Positions 51,490 through 59,738 are shown, numbered from the stretch's first letter. The stretch: DNA of 64,000 nucleotides from Methylotuvimicrobium sp018830325 (GCF_044788715.1 NZ_CP173170.1:4836001-4900000); one strand, 5' to 3'. Notes: generated by a model from the sequence alone, not told the origin. Made by a program: numbers and translations.

Positions 51490-51855
51490 TGCTGCCACCC
51501 GCGCGACTTGATTTTTACCACGGGAGCCACCGAGTCAAATAATCTGACACTAAAAGGGATTGCCTATCGTTATCGCGATAAAGGCCAACATATTGTCACC
51601 TCGGCGAGTGAACACAAAGCCGTTTTGGATTCGTGTCATTATCTTGAACGATTGGCTTTTCGCTTACTTATCTGCGTCCGGACAGAAACGGCCTTATCAC
51701 GACCGATCAAGTTTTATCGGCGCTAACCGATGACACGATACTGGTTTCGTTAATGCATGTGAACAACGAAACGGGGATCGTCCATTGTATCGCCGCAACC
51801 GCTCATGCACTTCGGGAAAAAGTCGTTTTTTTTCATGTCAACGCGGAGGGAAAAA
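51490..51855 (+). pseudogene. iscS: Cysteine desulfurase (IscS) internal fragment
   Basis: One frame gives HPRDLIFTTGATESNNLTLKG, then YRDKGQHIVTSASEHKAVLDSC; after a frame change near 51665 it continues LRPDRNGLITTDQVLSAL and VSLMHVNNETGIVHCI. This is the middle of an IscS-type enzyme. The N-terminal 60-70 residues, the PLP lysine and the catalytic Cys region are absent. It directly abuts a umuC fragment, so two deletions or a recombination joined them. Confidence 0.8.
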
Positions 51856-52588
51856 TAGATGAAGATCGTTCCGGTCAATGAGGTGTTAGGCATCGGCGCT
51901 AGAACCGCCGCGAAGCTCGAACAGCTCAGGCATTGTCACCGCGTGGGATTTAGCCAGCCAAGCGCCCGAACGTATGCAAGCGCAATTCAATATCGTCATC
52001 GCCCGCACTATCATGGAATTGAATGGTATTCCCTGCCTGGGATTGGAGGAAATCGCCCCGGACAAACAACAAATCGTCTGCTCGCGCAGTTTCAGCCAGC
52101 GGTTGAGCACGCTGAACGAATTTCGCTCAGCCATCGCCGAATTCGCCAGCCATGCCGCTGAAAAACTCCGCCAAAAACACTCGACGGCCGGCGATATCTC
52201 GGTCTTCATCCGCACCAATCCGCTCAACCCGAACGAAGCGCAGTACTAACGCGCGGCCAGCGTCAAACTCGATGCGCCGACACAAGACAGGCGCGTGCTG
52301 AACGCCACGGCAAACCGCTTGGTTCAATCTCTCTACCAGCCGGGCTACGCCTACCAAAAAGCTGGGGCGCAGTTGAGCCGGATTAAGCTGGCCACCATGC
52401 CGGGCCAATTGGATTTATTCGATATGGTCAACAACGGCTTGCCGATCGATAACCGGTCGCTGATGGCAACGCTCGACCGCATCAACCAGCGCTTTCCGGG
52501 CGTTTTGTCGATCATGGCCACGTGCTTTGATCGCAGTAGGCAGCCGAAGGCGGAACGAAATTCGAATTGTTCCAAAAGAAGACCTTAG
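51856..52588 (+). pseudogene. umuC: umuC (DNA polymerase V catalytic subunit) C-terminal fragment
   Basis: Assembled from two or three frames: PVNEVLGIGARTAAKLEQL, then after a shift WDLASQAPERMQAQFNIVIART, IPCLGLEEIAPDKQQIVCSRSF, an in-frame TAA at about 52247, and finally LNATANRLVQSLYQPGYAYQKAG through LATLDRINQRFPG-like and QPKAER near the end. This is the palm-distal and little-finger half of UmuC. The N-terminal polymerase core is absent, so it is non-functional. With the broken lexA at 44.5 kb it suggests a disrupted accessory SOS locus. Confidence 0.85.
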
Positions 52589-52767
52589 CTTTTGTAATCG
52601 AATATAAGCACTGGCCGTGAAATTTCTTGCAAACGACCGTTTAACTGATAATTTGATCTTGCAGCATGATAAATTGAAAGTTAACGTCAACATAATTTAA
52701 TCATTATGAGTCAACAACGTATATCACTGATACTGCATCATTAACCTGCCACAGGAGTCCGTTCCAA

Positions 52768-53214
52768 ATGAAAAAAACAAACTCAAACCGCATGATAGTT
52801 GCTTGGTTAAGCATCTTGTTTTTTAGTTTTTTTATGAGCCAAATTAGCTTCGCCGCTGACCATGAAGACCAATGTTTCAACGAAGTTCAAGGAAAAATCC
52901 CCTGGAATGATGAAAAAAACATGAATTGGCGTGATGATAATGTAAAGCAGCTATGCAAAGGCACTACTAAGCCACTTGAGCCAGGTAAATGTTTCTCGAA
53001 AGTAAGATCGGAACGAGTGAATTGGGGTAAGAGTAGCCAATGGGAATGGAAAAACATCATCAATTTGTGCGCTGGCACCAATGACGCGGAGAAGACCGTT
53101 GAATGCTTTAACAAAGGGATTGCTAGCGGCGCAGACTGGAGGGATGCTATCTTGACCTGTCAACGAAACTTAAGCAGCCAAGGCAAAAATAATAAACTAG
53201 ATTGGAATCGATAA
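52768..53214 (+). CDS. Secreted Cys-pair repeat protein, unknown family
   Basis: 148 residues. Signal peptide with cleavage after ISFAA (residue 30). The mature part is three repeats, each opening with CF and closing with Cys: C36-C63, C75-C101 and C113-C131. They share the pattern CF-(N/S)-(K/E)-V ... (N/D)W ... W+(N/D)xxxLC-(K/A)GT. Even Cys count and export to the periplasm suggest one disulfide per repeat. AGGAGTCC precedes the ATG. It stands alone between pseudogenes and an insertion sequence. Function unknown. Confidence 0.7.
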   Translation: MKKTNSNRMIVAWLSILFFSFFMSQISFAADHEDQCFNEVQGKIPWNDEKNMNWRDDNVKQLCKGTTKPLEPGKCFSKVRSERVNWGKSSQWEWKNIINLCAGTNDAEKTVECFNKGIASGADWRDAILTCQRNLSSQGKNNKLDWNR

Positions 53215-53602
53215 TTATTTTTTTCTGATATAACATCTGGACTTAATCAAGCTGGATAGGCAGTTCAAAAGCCTTTTCCAGCTAGTTACGGGTTATTCGT
53301 AATACCTTTTTACCAATTTTTTTCAGGTATAAATGCTTAACCGTTTTCTACCTGAGTATATTAAATTAGTTCTTTTATGGATTTAGGACTAAATTCAAAG
53401 GGCGAGACCATCCAGCCAATAACAATTGCTTTGCTCAAAGAAAACTCGCCCAATCGAAGCGCTTAGGATACAGTAAACTACGTACGCCGCAACAACACTT
53501 CTCCAAACACAATCAACCACTCAAACCTCCTGCCTCAACCGCCCCACTGGAAAAAGGGGTCTGGAAAAAGGGGTCGGGTTTAATTAATAATTTAACCCGA
53601 CC
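53215..53602. other. Intergenic region between secreted protein and IS element
   Basis: About 390 bases with no gene. A weak hairpin (GCTGGA...TCCAGC) at about 53250-53283 may terminate the upstream gene. The last 50 bases are island repeat sequence (AAAAAGGGGTCTGG, AAAAAGGGGTCGGGTTTAATT) into whose inverted half the IS element inserted. Confidence 0.5.
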
Positions 53603-54944
53603 CTGAGGTATCCCCACAAATTACGCCTTTTCCAGAGTTCTGAAATAATCAACCAAGAGAGCCTGAGCGTGTTCCAATAAATTTTCCGGCAACTCAAATA
53701 CCACATATTGGCAAGCGATACGGGCCAGAAAAATGACCGAATAGGGCGAACGGTCACGGTTGCTGCAGACTTTGATTTGCCGTTCGATGGCCGTTCCTTT
53801 TAAGCCCAGCCCGATCAACCAAAGCGCAAAAATGATAAGCGCCGCAATCAACAACAAATTCGCCCGGCGTTAGGCACTTATCCGGCTATCTTGAGTTAAG
53901 TCGGCGCCATAATGCGTGCTTTTCGTGTCTCGGAAACCTTCCTCGATTTGCATGCGCGAGCGATAATAATTCACGACGTCAACCGACGTATAATCCTTCA
54001 ACGAGGGCGATACCACCAATAACCAAGGTTCTTTTTCGCGCGCAGCCTGTTTTCGGCTGGATCTGGATTGAGCTGGGCGGTGTTGAACCGTCAGATCTTT
54101 ACGATGTTTGGGAGCACGGTAAAACGCAACTAAGGTACCGGGTAACGGATTGCTGCGAACCCAAAGAGCCTTGCCCAGGCATTTGGCTTTGCGGGTAGCG
54201 CGAGCATACAAGGATTTGGCTGGGAGCCATTGCTTGGACTCATCGGCCCAAGCGATAAAATCCCGGCCGCGAATCCGCCCCAACCAATGCCAATTGAAAG
54301 CTTCGACGGCCCGAAAAAATGGGGTTCGAAACCCGGAGTCAGCGACAATGATGGGGGTAACGCCAGGCGGCAGAAACGCCTGAAGACGACTCAGAAACTG
54401 CTGCTGAACCCGGGGATTCCCCAGTTTTTTGCGCGGATGGATTTCCTCGCATAAGGTAATAGTGCGCCCGCCGGTCGGTAGTGCCGCGCGTAACAACTGC
54501 TGACTTTGATCGGCGGTGAGCGGTGACCAGTCGACAATAACCAAAGGCAAGGCCAGCGACTGTAGTAACCACTGCGTCATAACCCCATAGAACTTCTGTC
54601 GCTCAGACTTGAGATTGGAATTGCCGAGAAGACGGTCGATGCGCTTGATTTTATGTTTGAGATAGGCCCGCCCGGAAAGTGCGCGCCCCAGAGCTGTTAG
54701 CGTCACTGAGGTACCTTTCAAGCCGGCCTCTACGGTGGCCATGAGCGCTTTAAGCCGGGTTCGATGAAGCTCAGGAAGCGCCTGTTTGATCAAACGATGG
54801 AGTAAGCTTATGGTCGACATAGGGCTTCCCCGGCGAAGCTGAAAGACTACGAATTTCAGCAATTAGACCCGAAAAACCAACTTTTCTATCAATCTTCATC
54901 TATAGCAAATTGTTTTATATAGCTATTTTGTGGGGATACCTCAG
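53603..54944. mobile_element. IS4-family insertion sequence with intact ends
   Basis: 1342 bases bounded by perfect 18-base inverted repeats CTGAGGTATCCCCACAAA (53603-53620) and TTTGTGGGGATACCTCAG (54927-54944). The 9-base direct repeat AACCCGACC lies on both sides (53594-53602, 54945-54953), a clean target duplication. The target was the AATTTAACCCGACCCCTTTTT-type arm of an island repeat. The single gene inside, a DDE transposase on the minus strand, has one internal stop. Confidence 0.92.
53621..54862 (-). pseudogene. IS4-family DDE transposase with one in-frame stop
   Basis: Reading from 54862 (or the inner Met about 45 bases in, MSTISLLHRLIKQ), the frame runs to a TAA at 53870-53872 and continues in the same frame to 53621 (RRANLLLIAALIIFALWLIGLG). 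Catalytic residues are present: Asp in IVDWSPL, Asp in IVADSGFRTPF, and the IS4 signature YRSRMQIEEGFRDTK (Y-x2-R-x3-E-x6-K). Only one base change is needed to restore about 413 residues, so the inactivation is recent or the stop is a sequencing error. The lost part lies beyond the catalytic Glu, so residual activity cannot be excluded. Confidence 0.88.
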
Positions 54945-55099
54945 AACCCGACCCTTTTTCTACTTTATTTCAAAAAAGCTGTGAATCTACACCTGACTCT
55001 GTTCCCACGCAGGCGGTGGCGACGATTTGCGGGACGTATTTATTGATGAAGGAGGAATATTGTCATTGATCATCAGTAACCCATAGGTTACTATCAAGC

Positions 55100-55435
55100 A
55101 TGATTCAGGTCCATGAATATACAGATACGAATGGCCGAAGCCCTTTCGCGGATTGGTTTAATCATCTTGATGCATCTAGTGCCGCCAAGATAGCAACCGC
55201 GATTATTCGGCTGGAACAGGGGAATTTCTCGAATGCAAAAGGTGTCGGTGCCGGCGTATTAGAATTTCGCATCGATTCCGGACCGGGATACAGAATTTAT
55301 TTTGGCAAAGACGGCGAGCGACTTGTGATCCTGTTGGCTGGCGGCACAAAGAAACGGCAGCAACGCGACATTGAGGATGCACAAACTAGATGGAACGATT
55401 ACAAGCGGCGAAAACGCCAGAGAGGTGACAAATGA
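55100..55435 (+). CDS. RelE/ParE-superfamily toxin (HigB-like, addiction module killer type)
   Basis: 111 residues. Pattern FADWFNHLDASSAAKIATAIIRLEQGNF, EFRIDSGPGYRIYFGKDGERLVILLAGGTKKRQQRDI is typical of the putative addiction-module killer protein branch of RelE/ParE. These toxins cleave translated mRNA or inhibit gyrase. The stop overlaps the antitoxin start by 4 bases (toxin first). The pair lies in the repeat-bounded island. Confidence 0.9.
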   Translation: MIQVHEYTDTNGRSPFADWFNHLDASSAAKIATAIIRLEQGNFSNAKGVGAGVLEFRIDSGPGYRIYFGKDGERLVILLAGGTKKRQQRDIEDAQTRWNDYKRRKRQRGDK

Positions 55436-55749
55436 CTTTAACACGCAGTTTCAAAGATACCGTGATAGCGCGTATCGGGCAGGACACAGAATTTCGCGAT
55501 GCTTTGCTACGCGAAGGAATTGAATGTCTTTTATCCGGGGATGTGGACACAGGCAAGGCCGTTTTACGTGACTATATCAACGCAACGATTGGCTTTGAAC
55601 GACTTGGCGAAGTTACAAATACCCCGCCCAAAAGCCTGATGCGCATGTTTAGCCAGAAAGGCAATCCACAAGCTAGAAATCTCTTTGCTGTTATCTCTCA
55701 GCTCCAAACCCAAAGTGGCGTTCATCTTGAAGTCAGAGCCGTGCACTAA
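55432..55749 (+). CDS. Antitoxin of the HigA-like addiction module family
   Basis: 105 residues: LTRSFKDTVIARIGQDTEFRDALLREGIECLLSGDV, then DYINATIGFERLG and PPKSLMRMFSQKGNPQARNLFAVISQLQ, a lambda-repressor-like helix-turn-helix as in HigA-type antitoxins. It neutralises the overlapping upstream toxin and probably represses the operon. Ends exactly where the truncated transposase sequence begins on the other strand. Confidence 0.9.
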   Translation: MTLTRSFKDTVIARIGQDTEFRDALLREGIECLLSGDVDTGKAVLRDYINATIGFERLGEVTNTPPKSLMRMFSQKGNPQARNLFAVISQLQTQSGVHLEVRAVH

Positions 55750-55814
55750 CTAGAGCGTGGTGACTTCCGGCCGCGATTGGTTAAAACCTATGGCGAGATA
55801 CGGCTTGGCCGTTT

Positions 55815-55852
55815 GACAGAAAAGCCATGAATCTAGACTTGACCCTATCGTC
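55815..55852. repeat. Island repeat fragment (ATGAATCTAGAC type)
   Basis: AGAAAAGCCATGAATCTAGACTTGACCCTATCG is a copy of the tail sequence (AAAAGC-ATGAATCTAGACCTGACCC) that also ends the repeats at 54965, 56414 and 57340. It truncates the 3' end of the transposase orfA next to it. Confidence 0.6.
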
Positions 55853-56244
55853 ATAATGGCATTGGCCTGAGCGAGTCTACGACGCAGGCGCTCATTATCC
55901 TGGGTAAGTTGGCGCACACGACGGTCCTCGGCCTGAGCCGGATCGGTCTTGCGCCCGCGCTTTTGCGGAGCCAGCGCGGCACGCTGATCGGCAGCACGCT
56001 GTTTGCGCCAAGTGGCTAATTGGGATGAGTAAATCCCTTCTTTGCGTAATAGGGCGCCAATCTCGCCCGGCTGAGTACAGCAATCAGCGGCATCCAGGAT
56101 GCGGCGCTGGGCGGTGGGAACCACCTCCGGATCGGGCCGTGCGCCGGAGGTCGCGTTTCCAGCCGCCCTACGGGCGTCTTCCAACGCGACCTCCGGCGCA
56201 GTTAATTGTGGTGATTCCATGGTCTCTGCTTTTGATTTGCTCAT
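55850..56244 (-). pseudogene. IS3-type transposase OrfA, truncated
   Basis: The frame from 56244 encodes AQRRILDAADCCTQPGEIGALLRKEGIYSSQLATWRKQRAADQRAALAPQKRGRK and a coiled coil with RQLTQDNERLRRRLAQAN, the pattern of OrfA in IS3-group elements. It breaks off at about 55855 where island repeat sequence begins; the following 35 in-frame residues to 55750 are unrelated. No OrfB is present. The upstream 30 residues repeat GAVNCGD/APEV-like segments forming an inverted GC-rich pair at 56130-56200. Confidence 0.7.
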
Positions 56245-56350
56245 GATTCTGGCCTACCTTTATACTCTAATTTCCGAGGGGTCGGTGTCTCAGGTCATAT
56301 TGGCACAGGGGGCTGACGGTGTCTCACTAGCCCGGGAGAAGGGGCCTAGG

Positions 56351-56452
56351 GCGAAAAAGGGGGGCGGTTGAATTATAAAATAAACCCGGCCTTTTTATTT
56401 CCCATTTCCCAAAAAAGCTATGAATCTAGACCTGACCCGATTGCCTGCCCCG
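56351..56452. repeat. Island repeat, full copy (hairpin plus ATGAATCTAGACCTGACCC tail)
   Basis: GAAAAAGGGGGGCGGTTGAATTAT and AAAATAAACCCGGCCTTTTT form a hairpin, followed by TTTCCCAAAAAAGCTATGAATCTAGACC and TGACCCGATTGCC. The copy at 57285-57372 is nearly identical. It separates the truncated orfA from the second toxin-antitoxin pair. Confidence 0.7.
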
Positions 56453-56469
56453 ATTGCCTTTTAGCTGTT

Positions 56470-56745
56470 TTATCGGATTGATACCTCAAGTTTCCGCCCC
56501 AATACGGCAGCAAACTTTTCAAGAGTTGACAATCTAATGTCTTCGGCATGATTTTCTATGCGAGAAATTGCCGATTTCTTGGTGTGAAGTTTTTCCGCAA
56601 TTTCCTCTTGAGTTAAACCAGATGCCTCTCTAGCTTGTTTGAGAAGAACACCAATTTTGAAAGACTGATACCCTTCATCAAATTCTTCAGAAAATTCACT
56701 ATCAATCGCTTTTCGTTTACTAATATACTTTTTAAGGTCGCTCAT
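56470..56745 (-). CDS. XRE-family antitoxin
   Basis: 91 residues. The helix-turn-helix LLKQAREASGLTQEEIAEKLHTKKSAISRIENHAEDIRLSTLEKFAAVLG is typical of HigA-type antitoxins encoded after a HigB/Gp49 toxin. Its start overlaps the toxin end by 14 bases. It should bind the toxin and the operon promoter upstream of 57094. Confidence 0.92.
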   Translation of the reverse strand: MSDLKKYISKRKAIDSEFSEEFDEGYQSFKIGVLLKQAREASGLTQEEIAEKLHTKKSAISRIENHAEDIRLSTLEKFAAVLGRKLEVSIR

Positions 56746-57094
56746 TTGACTGCCTTCTCTTGAGGTAATCCCGTTTTCGCATTTCGGCCACCTTGATTTC
56801 TTTCTTTGGCGTCTTCTGAGTTTTCTTTTGAAACGCGTGATTTAGAACTATCAAGTGGTCACCATCAAGAAACCCGAGGATTCTGAATATGCTTCCTCCA
56901 GCCTGGACCCTGACCTCCCACAACTCATCGGTGTTCACGAGTTTCTTGAAGTATTGGACAGGGATAACATCGAGTTCTTCAATGAGTTGGAGTACCCAGG
57001 CAACTTTTTGCGCCTGCTTGCTCTGCAACGAATCAAGAAACTCTTCAACTGGGGAAACACCCGACTCCATCCGATAAAAATGGATTTCTCTCAT
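56732..57094 (-). CDS. HigB/Gp49-type RelE-superfamily toxin
   Basis: 120 residues: YRMESGVSPVEEFLDSLQSKQAQKVAWVLQLIEELDVIP, LVNTDELWEVRVQAGGSIFRILGFLDGDHLIVLNHAFQKKTQKTPKKEI is the phage-derived Gp49-like HigB pattern. The Arg and Lys cluster at the end fits ribosome-dependent mRNA cleavage. Toxin-first order with the overlapping XRE antitoxin. Expression is presumably autoregulated. Confidence 0.92.
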   Translation of the reverse strand: MREIHFYRMESGVSPVEEFLDSLQSKQAQKVAWVLQLIEELDVIPVQYFKKLVNTDELWEVRVQAGGSIFRILGFLDGDHLIVLNHAFQKKTQKTPKKEIKVAEMRKRDYLKRRQSNERP

Positions 57095-57194
57095 GCATAA
57101 ATGTTAACCTATTCGTTAACTAATTACCACGTTGTGCTTTGCTGACTTCCAGCAGCTAGAGGTCAATAGAGTCTAGATTAGTGCTAATCATCAA

Positions 57195-57263
57195 GGTAGA
57201 ACAGCCAGTTACCTGACCGCCCCCTCATAAATCCCGGCGTGCGGAATTACCGTACCGGGCTTT
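57195..57263 (-). mobile_element. Group II intron 3' remnant (domains V and VI)
   Basis: On the minus strand, 57263 to 57230 reads AAAAGCCCGGTACGG, TAAT loop, TCCGCACGCCGGGAT, a domain V-like hairpin with the AGC triad. It is followed by TTATGAGGGGG and a domain VI hairpin GGGCGGTCAG-GTAA-CTGGCTGTTC ending in CTACC near 57195. Sequence differs from the copy at 15.3 kb, so it comes from another intron. Upstream domains and the reverse transcriptase are missing. Confidence 0.65.
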
Positions 57264-57284
57264 TCAAAACTCTTCGCTTTGGAA

Positions 57285-57372
57285 AAAAAGTAGCAGGTTG
57301 AATTATAAAATAAACCCGGCTCTTTTATTTCCCATTTCCAAAAAAGGCTATGAATCTAGACCTGACCATATT
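57285..57372. repeat. Island repeat, full copy
   Basis: GAAAAAAAGTAGCAGGTTGAATTAT, AAAATAAACCCGGCTCTTTTA, then TTTCCAAAAAAGGCTATGAATCTAGACCTGACC. Nearly the same as the copy at 56351-56452 and placed between the second toxin-antitoxin pair and the integron cassette. Confidence 0.7.
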
Positions 57373-57648
57373 GCTTCTATTGCTTAGACCTGACCCTATT
57401 GCTCAATAGGGTCGGTGAGCTTGACATCGGAAATAATGCCGTCTAGAGTCAGTTGCAATTTAATAGATAGGCAAATTTGCCTGAATAGTCGGTTAATAGC
57501 AAGTTCCCGGCGGCTTCGCCGCCGGGAATCGCGGCAAATATGCGCGGATTATCGAATATCAAGGCAAACGTACCTGAAAATACCGGTAATTTCGACTTGT
57601 ATGGGCAGATTTGCCTGGGAATCAATAGTTAGCTGCAAAGGAGATCAT

Positions 57649-57900
57649 ATGGCGACAATCAAAAGAAAATCGAGCATAGCAGGCACAGGGTGCCTCCTGC
57701 AGTTCCTTGGACTCGCAAGCCTCCTCGTTGGCCTAGTCACCATTGTCACTGTGATTGGCCCAATTATTCTATGGCCACTTGGCCTATGGCTTGTTTTCGC
57801 CGGCAGCAGAAAGGCATCATGGTACGAATGTTCCGATTGCGGAACAAAACTTAGCGGGAAGAAGATCAAAATATGCCCAAACTGCAATTCCAATTTCTAG
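57649..57900 (+). CDS. Integron cassette protein: two-helix membrane protein with zinc ribbon
   Basis: 83 residues from the ATG at 57649, which has AAAGGAG 5-6 bases upstream. Two hydrophobic segments (CLLQFLGLASLLVGLVTIV and IGPIILWPLGLWLVFAG) are followed by a C-terminal zinc ribbon ECSDCGTKLSGKKIKICPNCNS (two CxxC). The topology suggests a membrane-attached protein with a small metal-binding cytoplasmic domain. It is followed 10 bases later by an attC site and preceded by GTTAGCTGC at 57628, so gene and site form a mobile cassette of about 336 bases. Function unknown. Confidence 0.75.
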   Translation: MATIKRKSSIAGTGCLLQFLGLASLLVGLVTIVTVIGPIILWPLGLWLVFAGSRKASWYECSDCGTKLSGKKIKICPNCNSNF

Positions 57901-57907
57901 CAACACA

Positions 57908-57970
57908 AGCGGCTAACAAGGCACTGCACCGGACGCCGACAAGCGGTGCCGGTGATCTTTAGCGTTAGGC
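57908..57970 (+). other. Integron attC recombination site
   Basis: About 60 bases with imperfect two-fold symmetry: CGGCTAACAAGG at the left, GCACCGG and CCGGTG as inner complementary boxes, and TTAGCGTTAGGC at the right. GTTAGGC fits the R' core GTTRRRY with the crossover between G57964 and T57965, and CTAAC pairs with GTTAG. The unpaired bases expected to mark the bottom strand are plausible. It lies exactly between two genes in the usual position after a cassette gene. No integrase gene is in the window. Confidence 0.8.
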
Positions 57971-57990
57971 TCTCAGAAACACATCAACAA

Positions 57991-59571
57991 ATGCTTCCCG
58001 ATACATATCTTAGTCTTCAACCAAATCGAAAAGGCTCCTTTGTGTCCTGGCTTGAAGAACTTGGGCTGAAAAATTTAATAAGCCGTTATTCATTGCCAAA
58101 ATTGCTTGAATGGGGTTGGCTTGTTCCAAAATATAAATGTTCTTTTCCTGCTGAATATTTTGAGGAAGTAACTCCTGAAAATTTTGACAGAATACAAAAT
58201 CAGCCAAGGCATAACGACCCTATTTATCGTTTATTAGGCTATGGTGAATCGTGGCAGATAGAAAACACCGAAGACACTTATTGGTTTTTACATCCTTTTT
58301 TCCGCGCTGATAGTGATTACAGCAACTTGCTGAACCAAACAGATAGCTCGGCAATGCCTAATGTTTATTATTTTTTCCATTGGCAGGCTTACGCTTTAAT
58401 AGACGTTGTGCGAATAGCAAGCATGGGAGCTTTTCCTATCCTAAATACGCCGGATATTGAAGAAGATATTGCCAGTATCTCAAACTGTAAAATACAACCA
58501 AGCGACGCACTCAATCAGCTACATAGATGGGGTGGGTTTGCTAAGCCAATGACTTGGATTTCTCATTATCGTGCGTTTCGTAACGCATTGTCTGATATAG
58601 ATGATAGAGCAAAACGCAAAGCACTACATAAACAAGGCGCAGAAGCATTAGCCCTGTATTTGGAAATTGATGCTGAAGTATTGGAAAAGGCCATCAAAGA
58701 ACAGTTATTACAAGAATTGGCCGGTAGTTGGCTAAAGACAAACTATGATTGCGAAGAATGGACACTTCAGGCTTGGCCTTATCTGCAAAAAGACATTTTC
58801 TTTGCAATGGAATGGCTTTGCGCTCTCAATGGTAAATCGTTTAATGACTATTTCAAAAAATGGCAGTTTTCTCATAAGAGAGAAGTATGGCCACCTTTTC
58901 ATAAAGTTCTACCTTTTGAATATTTTGAAGATAGGCAATATTTTTTAGCTACTGTGCCTCACTACAAAAAGTTTTATAACGGCATCCTTCCAACGGATGA
59001 AAAACTAGAGCAATTAGTAACGCGCTTACAACAAACGAATTATCTATTTGATAGCTTGCTTAATGCGTTTCGTCAATTTCACGAGCATTTGATGTACAAG
59101 CCTCAGAAAAAAGGTAGTCTTGATTTTCGGGTATTGCGACCACTTGATTATTATTCGTTACTAGCTATTCGTGCTGAAACGTGTCTTCGCTATGCTTTGG
59201 AGAAAAGTGGCTCTTTATCAGGAATGCCCGACAGCGAACAAAAACTAGAGGGTTATATTATTAAGCTTGCCCCAAAGATTCTTTCTGATAAATCAATAAG
59301 ATGCCTTAAAAACCAAGTAAAAGCATATACCAAGCTTCATGACACAGCAAATATGCCAAATCCAATCAGAAGTATCATGGACATTTCCTATAGCAATCGT
59401 AGTAAAAAAGACACATATTTGATTAAAGCATTTTTAAGTTGTGTTTTAGCAAGAAACTATTTTGCCCACCATACTTATTTAGATAATGAATTTATGCAGA
59501 ATCAGAGAGAAGAGTCAGCCTTTATGTTGATCGGCGTTTTAGTGACTGTATTGAAACTACTAGACGATTAA
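57991..59571 (+). CDS. Large protein with C-terminal HEPN-like RX4H motif, probable cassette gene
   Basis: 526 residues from the ATG at 57991, 26 bases after the attC crossover, the usual distance for a cassette gene; an upstream GTG start lies inside attC and is rejected. The protein is hydrophilic and helical, AT-rich in codon use unlike core genes. N-terminal half: LPKLLEWGWLVPKYKC, WFLHPFFRAD, ALIDVVRIASMGAF. C-terminus: IKAFLSCVLARNYFAHHTYLDNEF, with R488-N-Y-F-A-H493 matching the RX4-6H signature of HEPN ribonucleases. HEPN proteins are frequent toxins and anti-phage effectors. No partner antitoxin is clear. I do not recognise a named family. Confidence 0.65.
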   Translation: MLPDTYLSLQPNRKGSFVSWLEELGLKNLISRYSLPKLLEWGWLVPKYKCSFPAEYFEEVTPENFDRIQNQPRHNDPIYRLLGYGESWQIENTEDTYWFLHPFFRADSDYSNLLNQTDSSAMPNVYYFFHWQAYALIDVVRIASMGAFPILNTPDIEEDIASISNCKIQPSDALNQLHRWGGFAKPMTWISHYRAFRNALSDIDDRAKRKALHKQGAEALALYLEIDAEVLEKAIKEQLLQELAGSWLKTNYDCEEWTLQAWPYLQKDIFFAMEWLCALNGKSFNDYFKKWQFSHKREVWPPFHKVLPFEYFEDRQYFLATVPHYKKFYNGILPTDEKLEQLVTRLQQTNYLFDSLLNAFRQFHEHLMYKPQKKGSLDFRVLRPLDYYSLLAIRAETCLRYALEKSGSLSGMPDSEQKLEGYIIKLAPKILSDKSIRCLKNQVKAYTKLHDTANMPNPIRSIMDISYSNRSKKDTYLIKAFLSCVLARNYFAHHTYLDNEFMQNQREESAFMLIGVLVTVLKLLDD

Positions 59572-59738
59572 AGCAAAAATTAGGTAGTCATAGTGATTGA
59601 GCTAAAAGAATTGATGAATCTGTTAGATGTCAGCGAAACCGATGCCATTAAAGCAATATCGAATTTGGTTTCACCGCCGCCACCGCCTGCAACTCGGCAA
59701 AATTGGACGAGATTATCTACTTTTGGTCATTGCGCACC

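Larger units (their letters stand above)
57095..57648. other. Intergenic stretch with group II intron end and repeats
   Basis: No gene is called. From left: AT-rich promoter region of the toxin operon (57095-57190), a group II intron domain V-VI remnant (57195-57263), an island repeat (57285-57372), a second tail copy (GACCTGACCCTATTGC, 57384-57402), a GC hairpin CCCGGCGGCTTCGCCGCCGGG (about 57509-57529), and GGCAAATTTGCC/GGCAGATTTGCC motifs before the cassette boundary. Confidence 0.55.

Noticed and set aside
53867..53875. GCGTTAGGC resembling an attC core
   Set aside because: It lies inside the IS4 transposase coding sequence at the internal stop, with no matching left core or L boxes within 150 bases.
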